Below, piece by piece: positions 8,161-16,797 of a stretch of DNA of 26,098 nucleotides. Source of the DNA: CAYOHR01 sp964512145. GTDB lineage: Bacteria; Bacteroidota; Bacteroidia; Flavobacteriales_G; JALEGO01. The stretch covers positions 1 through 26,098 of the forward strand of contig CAZEIM010000038.1 in assembly GCA_964512145.1 (NCBI GenBank), written 5' to 3'. The notes under the pieces are model-generated. The model did not search any database and was not told the DNA's origin. It worked only from the letters and a program-made list of their open reading frames with translations. Numbering within the stretch: the stretch's first letter is position 1; every line of letters begins with the position of its first letter. The position numbers and the translations under genes were made by a program.

Positions 8161-10371
8161 ATGATGAACTATAAAATAATAGGTTTCGCTTTTGTAATAT
8201 ATACCGGAACTACCATTTTGTTTTCGCAAAATGTCGATTCTATAAATGTAACACAACTTAACGAAATTGAGATAAATGGTACTCTATCTAAAAATAAAGT
8301 TGATAGACTCCCCGAAATACAGGGAACTGTAATTTACTCGGGTAAAAAAAATGAAGTAATTAAATTAAGTTCCTACGATGCAGATCTATCGATTAATAAC
8401 CCTAGACAAATATTTGGTAAAGTACCCGGAGTAAGTGTTTGGGAAAACGATGGCTCAGGAATACAAATGGGAGTCGCTACACGTGGATTAAGCCCCAATA
8501 GATCTTGGGAGTTTAATGTTCGGCAAAATGGCTACGATATATCATCGGAAGTATTTGGATATCCTGAAGCGTATTTTACACCACCTATGGAGGCCATTAG
8601 TACAATAGAAGTTGTTAGAGGGGCTGCATCTTTACAGTATGGTCCTCAGTTTGGCGGATTGCTTAATTATGTAGTTAAAAAAGGGAGTACAAACAAACCC
8701 TTCGAGTTTGAAACTAAACAAACAATGGGATCTTACGGATTATTTAATTCTTACAATGCGGTTGGAGGTACATATAATAAAATATCCTACTACGGGTATT
8801 TTCACCATAGAAATGCACAAGGATGGCGGGATAACAGTAAATACAGCATAAATACCGGATATGCATCTATACAGTATGCTGCAACCGATAAATTAAACAT
8901 AGGACTAGAATACACCCGAATGAATTATGAAAGTCAACAAGCAGGGGGGCTTACCGATTCTTTATTTAATATAAACCCAAGGCAATCATTTCGTTCTCGT
9001 AACTGGTTTGGTGCCCCTTGGAATGTTGCTTCCATAAATATGGATTATGAATTTAACCAAACCACAAAACTGAGTATAAAAATATTTGGCACTTTGGCCG
9101 AAAGAAATAGTGTAGGTTTTATGAAAGCAATAAATATTACCGATACTTTTAATACCCTTTTAAATTCTTATAATCCAAGGCAAGTAGACCGTGATTTTTA
9201 TCAAAACATAGGAAGTGAAGTTCGATTTTTGAAATCGTATAGTTTTATTAATAAAAAAAGCACCTTGGCAACTGGTGTAAGGGTTTATAGAGGAAATACG
9301 AAACGTAAACAAGTAGGTATTGGTACAACCGGAGATGATTTAGATTTATCTATTTCAGCGCTATCAAACGGAAAAGAGTGGGGCAGATCTTTAGATTTAT
9401 TAACTCAAAATTATGCCCTTTTTGCTGAAAATATTTTTAAGATTGGAGATCGATTAAGTGTTACTCCCGGTATACGGTACGAAATTATTCAATCGAGTGT
9501 TCATGGCTATATTAATGCCAGTGCAACCGGAAATATAGAGTTAGAACAAGATCGAAACATATTGTTGATAGGATTGGGTTCTGAATATCAAACCAGCTCA
9601 TCAACCAATATTTATGCTAATTTTAGTCAAGCATATCGCCCTGTTTTATTTTCTGAACTTACCCCTTCAGCAACTACAGATGTTATTGACCCAAATTTAA
9701 AAGATGCTAATGGGTATAATGCCGATTTTGGGTATAGAGGTAAAATAAAAAATTTCGCCAACTTTGATTTAGGCGGATTTTATGTGTATTACGACCAAAG
9801 AATTGGAACTATAACACAAAACGGATTGCCATATAGAACAAACATTGGTGCCTCGGTGAGTAAAGGTTTTGAAGGATTTGCAGAGTTTGATCCAATAAAA
9901 ATGTTTACAGATCATTCTAAGATAGGCTATTTTAGTGTATTTGTATCATACGCGTATGTAGATGCCGTATATACTAAATGGAATAACCCTGCTATTGTTG
10001 ACGATCCTGTTAAGACTATCGTAAATAAAAGAGTAGAAAATGCTCCAGAACATATCGCAAGATATGGTGCAACATACATTCTAAAAAACTTCTCTGCTAC
10101 ATTTCAGTTCAATCAGGTTTCAGAAGTATATACAGATGCTGCCAACACCGAAACTCCAAATTCAACAGGAACAATAGGCATTATTCCTGCATATTCTGTA
10201 ATGGATGTTTCTTGTACGTATCATTTTTTATCAAAATATAATGTTAAAGCAGGGATAAATAATTTGTCAGATGAAAAATATGCTACTCGAAGAGCTGGAG
10301 GTTATCCTGGACCCGGGTTAATGCCAGCAAATGGCAGAACGTTTTATGTAAGTATAGCAGCCAGGTTTTAA
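8161..10371 (+). CDS. TonB-dependent outer-membrane receptor, ferric citrate (FecA)-like
   Basis: A 736-residue outer-membrane transporter energised by TonB. The signal peptide (1-~23) ends in LFSQ. The plug domain (~50-175) shows 'IFGKVPGVSVWENDGSG', 'ATRGLSPNRSWEFNVRQNGY', then 'IEVVRGAASLQYGPQFGG'. The barrel follows and closes with the TonB-box-independent C-terminal strand ending in Phe (YVSIAARF). The plug wording is close to FecA-type ferric dicitrate receptors, so iron chelate uptake is likely, but the ligand is inference. There is no N-terminal CarboxypepD-like extension, no SusD partner and no adjacent sigma/anti-sigma pair. An inverted repeat 34 bases upstream may provide metal control. 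Confidence 0.88.
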   Translation: MMNYKIIGFAFVIYTGTTILFSQNVDSINVTQLNEIEINGTLSKNKVDRLPEIQGTVIYSGKKNEVIKLSSYDADLSINNPRQIFGKVPGVSVWENDGSGIQMGVATRGLSPNRSWEFNVRQNGYDISSEVFGYPEAYFTPPMEAISTIEVVRGAASLQYGPQFGGLLNYVVKKGSTNKPFEFETKQTMGSYGLFNSYNAVGGTYNKISYYGYFHHRNAQGWRDNSKYSINTGYASIQYAATDKLNIGLEYTRMNYESQQAGGLTDSLFNINPRQSFRSRNWFGAPWNVASINMDYEFNQTTKLSIKIFGTLAERNSVGFMKAINITDTFNTLLNSYNPRQVDRDFYQNIGSEVRFLKSYSFINKKSTLATGVRVYRGNTKRKQVGIGTTGDDLDLSISALSNGKEWGRSLDLLTQNYALFAENIFKIGDRLSVTPGIRYEIIQSSVHGYINASATGNIELEQDRNILLIGLGSEYQTSSSTNIYANFSQAYRPVLFSELTPSATTDVIDPNLKDANGYNADFGYRGKIKNFANFDLGGFYVYYDQRIGTITQNGLPYRTNIGASVSKGFEGFAEFDPIKMFTDHSKIGYFSVFVSYAYVDAVYTKWNNPAIVDDPVKTIVNKRVENAPEHIARYGATYILKNFSATFQFNQVSEVYTDAANTETPNSTGTIGIIPAYSVMDVSCTYHFLSKYNVKAGINNLSDEKYATRRAGGYPGPGLMPANGRTFYVSIAARF

Positions 10372-10528
10372 CTATATTCAGAGTTGATATTACCCAACAA
10401 GAACTTGAAAAAACTCTATCTATAATCATTAAGGCTTGCTGCATAAATAATACTGAATAAATACAGCTTTTTATAGTTTGAGTTGCTAAAATATACCATA
10501 AGCACTTTAATGATACAGGTAATTTAAA

Positions 10529-10536
10529 TATCTTTG
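10529..10536 (+). promoter_or_regulatory. Bacteroidota -7 promoter element of efp
   Basis: TATCTTTG matches TAnnTTTG and ends 14 bases before the efp ATG. It probably drives efp, the lpxD paralogue and the phosphatase gene as one transcript. No convincing -33 element was found. Confidence 0.55.
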
Positions 10537-10550
10537 TAAAAATTTTATGT

Positions 10551-11111
10551 ATGGCTACTACTGCAGACTTTAGAACCGGCCTTTGCTTAGAGCACAATGG
10601 CCAATTATGGACATTAATTGATTTTTTAAGATTCCAAACCGGCCGAGGTTCGGCAAACGTTCGAACAAAACTAAAAAACCTTGAAACAGGTAAGGTAATT
10701 GAGCACACTTTTTCTTCGGGTGAAAAAATTAATCCCATTCGAATTGAAAGAAGGAAATACCAGTTTTTGTACAGAGAAGACAAAACATACCATTTTATGA
10801 ATACGGAAACATTTGACCAAATTCAAATTCAAGAAGAGTTGGTGAATGCTCCCGAATTTTTAAGAGATGGTGATGAAGTAGATATCGTTTTTCATGCAGA
10901 AGAAGAAAGACCTCTAATTTGCGAATTAAACCCTTCGGTAATACTAGAAGTAACATATACCGAGCCCGGAATAAAAGGAGATACTGCCACTAATACCTTA
11001 AAACCTGCTACTGTAGAAACAGGAGCAGAAGTGCGAGTGCCATTATTCGTGAATTTGGGAGATAAAATTAAAGTAGATACCAGAACCGGAACATATATAG
11101 AAAGAGCATAA
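10551..11111 (+). CDS. efp: Translation elongation factor P
   Basis: Relieves ribosome stalling at polyproline stretches. The 186 residues cover the KOW-like domain I and two OB domains, ending in 'NLGDKIKVDTRTGTYIERA', the usual C-terminus. The tip of domain I reads 'FQTGRGSAN', with Arg32 where many bacteria have a modified lysine (PGKG loop in E. coli). An arginine at this place is rhamnosylated by EarP in Pseudomonas and relatives; no EarP is encoded in this window. The lpxD paralogue begins one base after the stop codon, so the pair is co-transcribed, a linkage I recall from other Bacteroidota. Confidence 0.96.
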   Translation: MATTADFRTGLCLEHNGQLWTLIDFLRFQTGRGSANVRTKLKNLETGKVIEHTFSSGEKINPIRIERRKYQFLYREDKTYHFMNTETFDQIQIQEELVNAPEFLRDGDEVDIVFHAEEERPLICELNPSVILEVTYTEPGIKGDTATNTLKPATVETGAEVRVPLFVNLGDKIKVDTRTGTYIERA

Positions 11112-11112
11112 C

Positions 11113-12039
11113 ATGAGGTTTATAACCCCTGTATCTGCAGAAGAAATTGCCAGAATTACGGGTTCAAAATTATTGGTTTTTGAAAATACCACTCAAGTAT
11201 CGGGTATAAATGAAATACACATGGTAGAGGAGGGTGATATAGTATTTGTTGATCACCCAAAATACTATGATAAGGCATTGCGGTCAAAAGCCAGTTTTGT
11301 AATTATGGATCAAGAACCAAATGATAATTTTGGGAAAACACTTTTTATTCACCCTAAGCCATTTGAAGCATTTAATCAAATAATTTCTATTTACAAACCT
11401 TTTCAGGCTACAAACTACCTCCAAAATCCTCAAGCCATTATAGGCAAAAACACAATCATTCAACCCAATGTGTTTATTGGTCCTAATGTATCTATTGGAG
11501 ATAACTGTGTTATTCATCCAAATGTTGTTTTATATGGAGATATTTCCATTGGAAATCATGTTATTATTCATGCCAATACCGTAATAGGATCCGATGCGTT
11601 TTATTATAATAAAAAGACTGGGGTATATCAAAAATTTTTATCTTGTGGTAATGTCATTATCCACGATCGGGTTGAAATAGGAGCCTCCTGCACGATTGAC
11701 AGAGGGGTTACCGGAAGTACCATAATTGGTGAAGGCACTAAGTTAGATAATCAAGTACATATTGGCCATGACACTGAAATTGGAAAAAATTGTTTATTTG
11801 CAGCACAGGTTGGTATAGCCGGAGTGTGTAAAATTAAAGATGGTGTTACATTATGGGGGCAAGTTGGTGTTTCGAGTAAAATTACCATAGAAGAAAATGC
11901 TACAGTATTAGCCCAGTCTGGTGTTTCAAAGTCATTAAAAGCAAATACTAGCTATTTTGGATCTCCAGCCGGAGAAAACAGTACAAAATTAAGAGAGTTA
12001 GCTGTTGTTCGAGGTTTAGTAAAAAACAATAAAAAATAA
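11113..12039 (+). CDS. lpxD: UDP-3-O-acylglucosamine N-acyltransferase-like protein (LpxD paralogue)
   Basis: A left-handed beta-helix acyltransferase of 308 residues, predicted to N-acylate UDP-3-O-acylglucosamine in lipid A synthesis. The N-terminal uridine-binding domain (1-~100) has 'EEGDIVFVDHPKYYDKAL'. Hexapeptide repeats run from ~108 to 270 (IGKNTI, IGPNVS, IGDNCV, IGNHVI and so on). The presumed catalytic histidine is H219 in 'HIGHD'. Bacteroidota often carry a main lpxD beside lpxC/lpxA and a second copy behind efp. This is the second type, so its role may differ from the housekeeping enzyme. It lies one base behind efp, with the next gene 10 bases on. Confidence 0.85.
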   Translation: MRFITPVSAEEIARITGSKLLVFENTTQVSGINEIHMVEEGDIVFVDHPKYYDKALRSKASFVIMDQEPNDNFGKTLFIHPKPFEAFNQIISIYKPFQATNYLQNPQAIIGKNTIIQPNVFIGPNVSIGDNCVIHPNVVLYGDISIGNHVIIHANTVIGSDAFYYNKKTGVYQKFLSCGNVIIHDRVEIGASCTIDRGVTGSTIIGEGTKLDNQVHIGHDTEIGKNCLFAAQVGIAGVCKIKDGVTLWGQVGVSSKITIEENATVLAQSGVSKSLKANTSYFGSPAGENSTKLRELAVVRGLVKNNKK

Positions 12040-12049
12040 TCTTTCCCGA

Positions 12050-13285
12050 TTGAATAAAGAAGAAAAAGACCTAGAAAAATCCCGATTGAAAGATCTTAAA
12101 CTTTCCATGTTATTGGAAATTACAAAAGGGATAAACAATAATATATCATCGAGCTCTTTGTTTGAAATTTTCGAATCGGTTTTGCAAAAACCTTTAAATA
12201 TTGGCCGGGCTATTTTATTTCATAAAACCTCAGAAGATTGGGTTTGTCAAATGAAATTTGGGGTAGATCGGAATGTGTTGGATAAAATTAATATTTCAAA
12301 AGATTTACTGCCCATTCAAGAAATAAAAGTAGTTGAATCTCCTGTAAAAGAAGCCGGAATTAGTTTTTTTGATGTTGTTATTCCTATATACCATAAACAG
12401 GAGCCTTTAGCCTTTTTATTATTAGGAGACATCAATGAAGATGCGATGAATATTAGCCCAATTATTAAGCATTTACCATTTATTCAAACGCTGTCGAATA
12501 TTATTTTAGTTTCGGTTGAAAATAAAAGATTGTATAAAGAAAACCTACATAGAGAACGATTAAAAAGAGAACTTGAACTTGCTTCGGAAATGCAATCGAT
12601 GTTATTTCCTACCGAATTGCCCGAAAATAATTTTTTAGATTTAGAAGCCCGTTATAAACCACATTTTGACGTTGGTGGTGATTATTACGATTTTATTGAA
12701 ATAAATAAAAATGAAGTGGTTTTTTGTGTTGCCGATGTAAGTGGAAAAGGTGTTTCAGCTGCATTATTAATGGCCAATTTTCAGGCCAATTTACGCGCAT
12801 TGGTAAAATATGTTTCATCGCTCGAAATTGTAATTATTGAATTAAATAATCGTGTTTTAGAAACCGCCAAAGGAGAAAAATTTGTAACCTTATTTTTAGC
12901 TAAGTATTATAAAAAAGAGCGTGTATTAGAGTATATAAACGCAGCACACTACCCTCCTATTCTATTTTCGAACAATACCATAAAACATTTAGATATTGGA
13001 TGTACCGGTATTGGTATGTTAGATGAATTACCAGCAATTGATAAAGGTAAAATACCTATTTCAAAAGGCGATATTTTAGTATGTTATACGGATGGCATTG
13101 TTGATTTAGAAAATGAAATGGGTCAAGAGTTTGATATAAAAGCTATTGAATCGATTATTCAACATGATCAGTACAATAAAACATCGGCTGAAATTAATAA
13201 AGAAATACTCCGATTATTAGAACAACACAAAGGGAACATGCCTTATGTTGATGATATAGCCTTACTTACCTGTAAGTTTATTTGA
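12050..13285 (+). CDS. SpoIIE/PP2C-type serine phosphatase with GAF-like sensor
   Basis: A cytoplasmic 411-residue protein. The N-terminal ~165 residues look like a GAF-type sensor (SLFEIFESVLQKPLNIGRAILF...). A short coiled linker (ENLHRERLKRELELASEMQ) leads to a PPM/SpoIIE phosphatase domain with metal-binding 'FDVGGDYYDF', 'VADVSGKGVSAALLMA', 'CYTDGIVDLEN' and the C-terminal 'YVDDIALL'. Such enzymes typically dephosphorylate an anti-sigma-factor antagonist; no partner is encoded here. The chosen start is a TTG (12050) 10 bases after the lpxD stop, because the first in-frame ATG (12107) would remove 19 residues of the first helix. The 3' end overlaps the convergent polymerase gene by 24 bases. 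Confidence 0.85.
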   Translation: MNKEEKDLEKSRLKDLKLSMLLEITKGINNNISSSSLFEIFESVLQKPLNIGRAILFHKTSEDWVCQMKFGVDRNVLDKINISKDLLPIQEIKVVESPVKEAGISFFDVVIPIYHKQEPLAFLLLGDINEDAMNISPIIKHLPFIQTLSNIILVSVENKRLYKENLHRERLKRELELASEMQSMLFPTELPENNFLDLEARYKPHFDVGGDYYDFIEINKNEVVFCVADVSGKGVSAALLMANFQANLRALVKYVSSLEIVIIELNNRVLETAKGEKFVTLFLAKYYKKERVLEYINAAHYPPILFSNNTIKHLDIGCTGIGMLDELPAIDKGKIPISKGDILVCYTDGIVDLENEMGQEFDIKAIESIIQHDQYNKTSAEINKEILRLLEQHKGNMPYVDDIALLTCKFI

Positions 13286-14701
13286 TTTTTGTTGAATGTC
13301 CACTATTACAATGCCCGAAATAAATATCCAAAACAATACAGAAGCCTTATCGGTATCTAAGTAATTGTTTAAAAACCCATGTAAAACATAGGTTAAAAAG
13401 CCTAACAATATTACTAAAATTAGCTTTTTTTCTTCTACACTTTGAGAATTTTGATACACCTTAACTCCATACAGCAAGGCTCCAAACATAATACATGTAA
13501 TGAAAATAATACCCAAAACACCCGACTCGGCTAATGGTCCCAAATATTCACTATGCGCATTTCCTCCATCCGCAAAATTAGTACTAATGATGGTTAAATT
13601 AGTTGAACTTTGAAAAGGTGCATATTTAAACATATATGTACCCGGACCCCAACCAAAAATTGGTTTTTCTAAAAACATTTTATAAGCACTGCTCCATCGG
13701 TTTATTCTTTCTAAATTAGATGCATCTGAGGCAATATTAGAAATAGATTTCACATGCTCTACGATGTCGGCTGATGAATCTTGTTTATTTTTTTCCAACC
13801 GCATCATAATATGAGTCCAATTGAATGCCACTATAAAAGAAGCAACCAACACTCCTAAAAACAAATATCTCCAGTTTATTTTTAACACCAATATCACATA
13901 TAATACTAAAGCTCCAATTAAACTTATCCATGCAGCGCGTGTATAACTTAAAACAAGGCCTACCATAAACAATAAAAAAACCATGAAAATAAATACATAA
14001 TGATTCATATTTTTTCTTTTTTTAAATGTTACTAAAAACACAAAAGGAGTTAACATAGCAATAATAGCCCCATATGAAGTATGATCTTTAAAAAAGGGTT
14101 GCATGACCCAGTGTGCTGCTTTTTCATTAAAACCCAATAAAGCATGTCGGGTAATGGTATATAATATTACCCCAAACATGGTCACAAAATAACACCATAA
14201 TATTGTTTGCATGGTTTTAATGGGATTTTTTTGCAAAAGAATCAATCCAAAAAAGTAAAATCCCATAACATACCAAAATCGCACTAAAAAATACTTAACA
14301 GAAACAATTACCATACTGCTGGTAAAAGATGTAATGAACATCCATGCTAGATGAAGTAATATTAGTACAGACAAAGGGTGCTTTATATATTGTAATGGAT
14401 AGTTTTTTTCATAAAAAAACTTAAAAAACAATACGATTAACGATAGTACTATCATGGGTTCTGTAGGAAAATACAAACCCACATTAAAGTCTGTAAATTT
14501 TTCTAATCCAATAGATACAGGGGTTAGTAAAAATATGATATAATAAAATACTTGATGGTTTTTAAAAAATGTATATATTACAAATATTACTAAAGGAATT
14601 AGAAGTACCCAAAAAAACTCAACATAAATGGCTACTAATACCAGCAATAAATATAATCCTAATCCAATGAGGGTAATATTTTTAAGCCCAAGCGTTTTCA
14701 A
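13262..14701 (-). CDS. O-antigen polymerase/ligase-like membrane protein (Wzy/WaaL family)
   Basis: A polytopic inner-membrane protein of 479 residues with roughly 10-12 hydrophobic segments. The large periplasmic loop lies around residues 300-390. It carries 'NLERINRWSSAYKMFLEKP', 'GWGPGTYMFKYAPFQ' and 'NAHSEYLGPLAESGVLG', the pattern of the Wzy_C/O-antigen ligase family. It should act on undecaprenyl-linked glycan, either polymerising it or transferring it to lipid A-core or another acceptor; the sequence alone does not decide. It starts 7 bases after the Wzz-like gene, a two-gene surface-polysaccharide unit with no glycosyltransferases nearby. Its 3' end overlaps the convergent phosphatase gene. 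Confidence 0.83.
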   Translation of the reverse strand: MKTLGLKNITLIGLGLYLLLVLVAIYVEFFWVLLIPLVIFVIYTFFKNHQVFYYIIFLLTPVSIGLEKFTDFNVGLYFPTEPMIVLSLIVLFFKFFYEKNYPLQYIKHPLSVLILLHLAWMFITSFTSSMVIVSVKYFLVRFWYVMGFYFFGLILLQKNPIKTMQTILWCYFVTMFGVILYTITRHALLGFNEKAAHWVMQPFFKDHTSYGAIIAMLTPFVFLVTFKKRKNMNHYVFIFMVFLLFMVGLVLSYTRAAWISLIGALVLYVILVLKINWRYLFLGVLVASFIVAFNWTHIMMRLEKNKQDSSADIVEHVKSISNIASDASNLERINRWSSAYKMFLEKPIFGWGPGTYMFKYAPFQSSTNLTIISTNFADGGNAHSEYLGPLAESGVLGIIFITCIMFGALLYGVKVYQNSQSVEEKKLILVILLGFLTYVLHGFLNNYLDTDKASVLFWIFISGIVIVDIQQKSNKLTGK

Positions 14702-14708
14702 CCGAAAT

Positions 14709-15719
14709 TTATCGTGCAGTTCTGTTTTCTTGCCAAATCAAAAATATTAAACCCAATAACAATGCCGAAAGAGTAGAGGCAATTACTATTAAAGATCGAA
14801 CCGGGTAGCTCTTTTTCTCGGCAGGAAATGCGTAGTTAACTACAAATTTTTGGGGGAAATCTCTTTCTGCGTCAACTCTTGCTTCTTCTAAAGACTGTAA
14901 TAACTTTACCAATCGCTCTCTTTCCAGTAATATTTGTTCACGCATAGCGACCTGTACTGCGCCATATTTTGCTAAGGTGTCTAATTTTGACTGAAGTAGT
15001 TTTTCTGCGTCTTTTTTACCGGCATTAATCGCAATTGCCAATTGTTCACTATATTTTTCAACCTGAACTTCAAATTCTAATACCCCTAATTTTCTGTAAT
15101 ACTGTAAAGAGTCTTCCATCCCTTTAATACGGCTTTCCAGTTTTGAAAATTCCGACTCCAACACTTTTACGGCCTCAATGGCTCTTTGTTTTTGTATGCT
15201 GTTTTTTACCGAATCGATGTATGCTGCAATATCATTAGCCAACATAGCTGCAGTATCTGGATGTTTATCTAAAACATCTATTTGTATCGATTGGTACTCA
15301 GTTCGTTTATAAGACACATTGTCTTCAAATTCTTGAGCTAGTTTTGTATATTTATACTTATCATTTTGGTCAATTTCGTAATGTTTAAACAAATTATATT
15401 TGTTGTTTAGTCGGGTTAAAATAACATCCGAATATAATATTTGAAGCATTTTTTCAGCATCTTCTTCTTCTCCAAATTTTAATAAATCTTGTTTATTTCC
15501 CATATTATTGGAAAATATAGTTTTAGATAAAGACGTTGAGGAGGCCGGAAATAAAACGACTGTTGATTTAAATTTGGGTTCAATTAAAAAAGATACTATA
15601 GCAGAAAGAACCGCAACGGTTATTCCTATGACAAAAAGTTGTAGCTTTTTTTTGAAAATAAACTTTAATAGATTGGTAGTATCAAAATACTCTTGAATAT
15701 TGCTTTGTTGGAAATTCAT
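14709..15719 (-). CDS. Wzz-like polysaccharide chain-length/export regulator
   Basis: An inner-membrane polysaccharide co-polymerase of 336 residues. An N-terminal membrane segment (~25-45, 'LFVIGITVAVLSAIVSFLI') follows a short cytoplasmic tail. Next comes a periplasmic domain with a long alpha-helical coiled region (~170-280), then a second membrane segment near the C-terminus ('SLIVIASTLSALLLGLIFLI'). There is no tyrosine-kinase domain. An ATG 51 bases further upstream (15770) is in frame, but a -7 element TATATTTGC (15736-15744) lies between the two starts, so MNFQQSN at 15719 is chosen. The downstream polymerase/ligase gene begins 7 bases after the stop. Confidence 0.85.
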   Translation of the reverse strand: MNFQQSNIQEYFDTTNLLKFIFKKKLQLFVIGITVAVLSAIVSFLIEPKFKSTVVLFPASSTSLSKTIFSNNMGNKQDLLKFGEEEDAEKMLQILYSDVILTRLNNKYNLFKHYEIDQNDKYKYTKLAQEFEDNVSYKRTEYQSIQIDVLDKHPDTAAMLANDIAAYIDSVKNSIQKQRAIEAVKVLESEFSKLESRIKGMEDSLQYYRKLGVLEFEVQVEKYSEQLAIAINAGKKDAEKLLQSKLDTLAKYGAVQVAMREQILLERERLVKLLQSLEEARVDAERDFPQKFVVNYAFPAEKKSYPVRSLIVIASTLSALLLGLIFLIWQENRTAR

Positions 15720-15735
15720 GCTAATTTTTTGAAGC

Positions 15736-15744
15736 GCAAATATA
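15736..15744 (-). promoter_or_regulatory. Bacteroidota -7 promoter element of the wzz-like/wzy-like unit
   Basis: On the minus strand this is TATATTTGC, an exact TAnnTTTG match. A TTG lies 23 bases further upstream (start of a -33 element, within the accepted 17-23 spacing). It sits 16 bases before the ATG at 15719 and decides that start. Confidence 0.65.
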
Positions 15745-15992
15745 CGCGAAGTTTTTTTATTCATATACAATACTTTTTAAGGCAAATATTTTTTAACTAA
15801 AAATTAGACATGGCTATTTTGTGAACTTAATAATTGAACTAATAAATACTTCTATTTTCATAAAAAAATTAAACCATAATTTTTTGGCTGTATCTTTTTG
15901 TATTCAAATCTCAAATATTTATGAGTGATGCTACATATTAAAAACGATTTTTTTGATTGATATATTCCTAAACATACTGTAATATTGCACAA

Positions 15993-16772
15993 ATGCCAGA
16001 AAACAATAAAAAAATAATCACCTACAACGTAAATGGTGTTCGAGCTGCACTTAGTAAGGGGTTTGGAACTTGGTTACAAGCTGTAAATGCCGATATTATC
16101 TGTTTACAAGAAATAAAAGCGGGAATAGATCAAATTGACATCCCCTTTTTTAAACATATAGGGTATCATTCGTATTGGTATCCCGCTCAAAAGAAAGGAT
16201 ATAGCGGAGTAGCCATACTTTCGAAAGAAAAACCATTGCATGTGGAATATGGATGTGGCATTGAATCGTATGATGCAGAAGGCAGGATTATTCGAGCAGA
16301 TTTTTCAGGATTTTCGGTATTTAGTGCTTATTTTCCATCTGGGACAACCGGAGAGGAAAGACAGCAATTTAAATATATGTTTTTAGATGATTTATATGAG
16401 TATTTTCACTCCGTGAAAAAACAAATTCCTAAATTAATTATTTCGGGCGACTATAATATTTGCCATACACCCAAAGATATACATAACCCAATTTCAAATG
16501 CCAATTCATCTGGTTTTTTACCAGAAGAAAGAGCTTGGGTTACCAAGTTTTTAGAAAGTGGTTTTGTAGATGTTTTTAGGCATTTTAATCAAGAACCTCA
16601 TCATTATACTTGGTGGTCATATCGCGCTAATGCTCGACAAAAAAACTTGGGATGGCGCATCGATTACCATTTAGCCAGTGCAGAAATGAAAGATCAATTG
16701 CGAAAATGCGTTATATTGCCAGAGGCAAAACATTCTGATCATTGTCCTGTGCTAGCAGAAATAGAGTTATAA
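15993..16772 (+). CDS. xth: Exodeoxyribonuclease III / AP endonuclease
   Basis: A 259-residue base-excision-repair enzyme that incises at abasic sites and trims 3' ends. The exonuclease-endonuclease-phosphatase fold is clear from 'ITYNVNGVRAA' (N12, N14), the metal ligand E40 in 'CLQEIKA', 'SGDYNICHTPKDIHNP', 'WRIDYHLAS' and the terminal 'KHSDHCPVLAEIEL'. It differs from the SMase-like member of the same fold further right, which is exported. It is a lone gene with a near-consensus promoter element (TAATATTGC, 15980-15988) just ahead, and it converges on the ceramidase gene with 25 bases between. Confidence 0.95.
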   Translation: MPENNKKIITYNVNGVRAALSKGFGTWLQAVNADIICLQEIKAGIDQIDIPFFKHIGYHSYWYPAQKKGYSGVAILSKEKPLHVEYGCGIESYDAEGRIIRADFSGFSVFSAYFPSGTTGEERQQFKYMFLDDLYEYFHSVKKQIPKLIISGDYNICHTPKDIHNPISNANSSGFLPEERAWVTKFLESGFVDVFRHFNQEPHHYTWWSYRANARQKNLGWRIDYHLASAEMKDQLRKCVILPEAKHSDHCPVLAEIEL

Positions 16773-16797
16773 CTCTTTGAAGTTTTAATGAAGACTA

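Noticed and set aside
10283..10783. 166-residue minus-strand reading frame across the end of the receptor gene and the start of efp
   Set aside because: It lies opposite two well-recognised genes, has no family resemblance and has a composition expected of a shadow frame.
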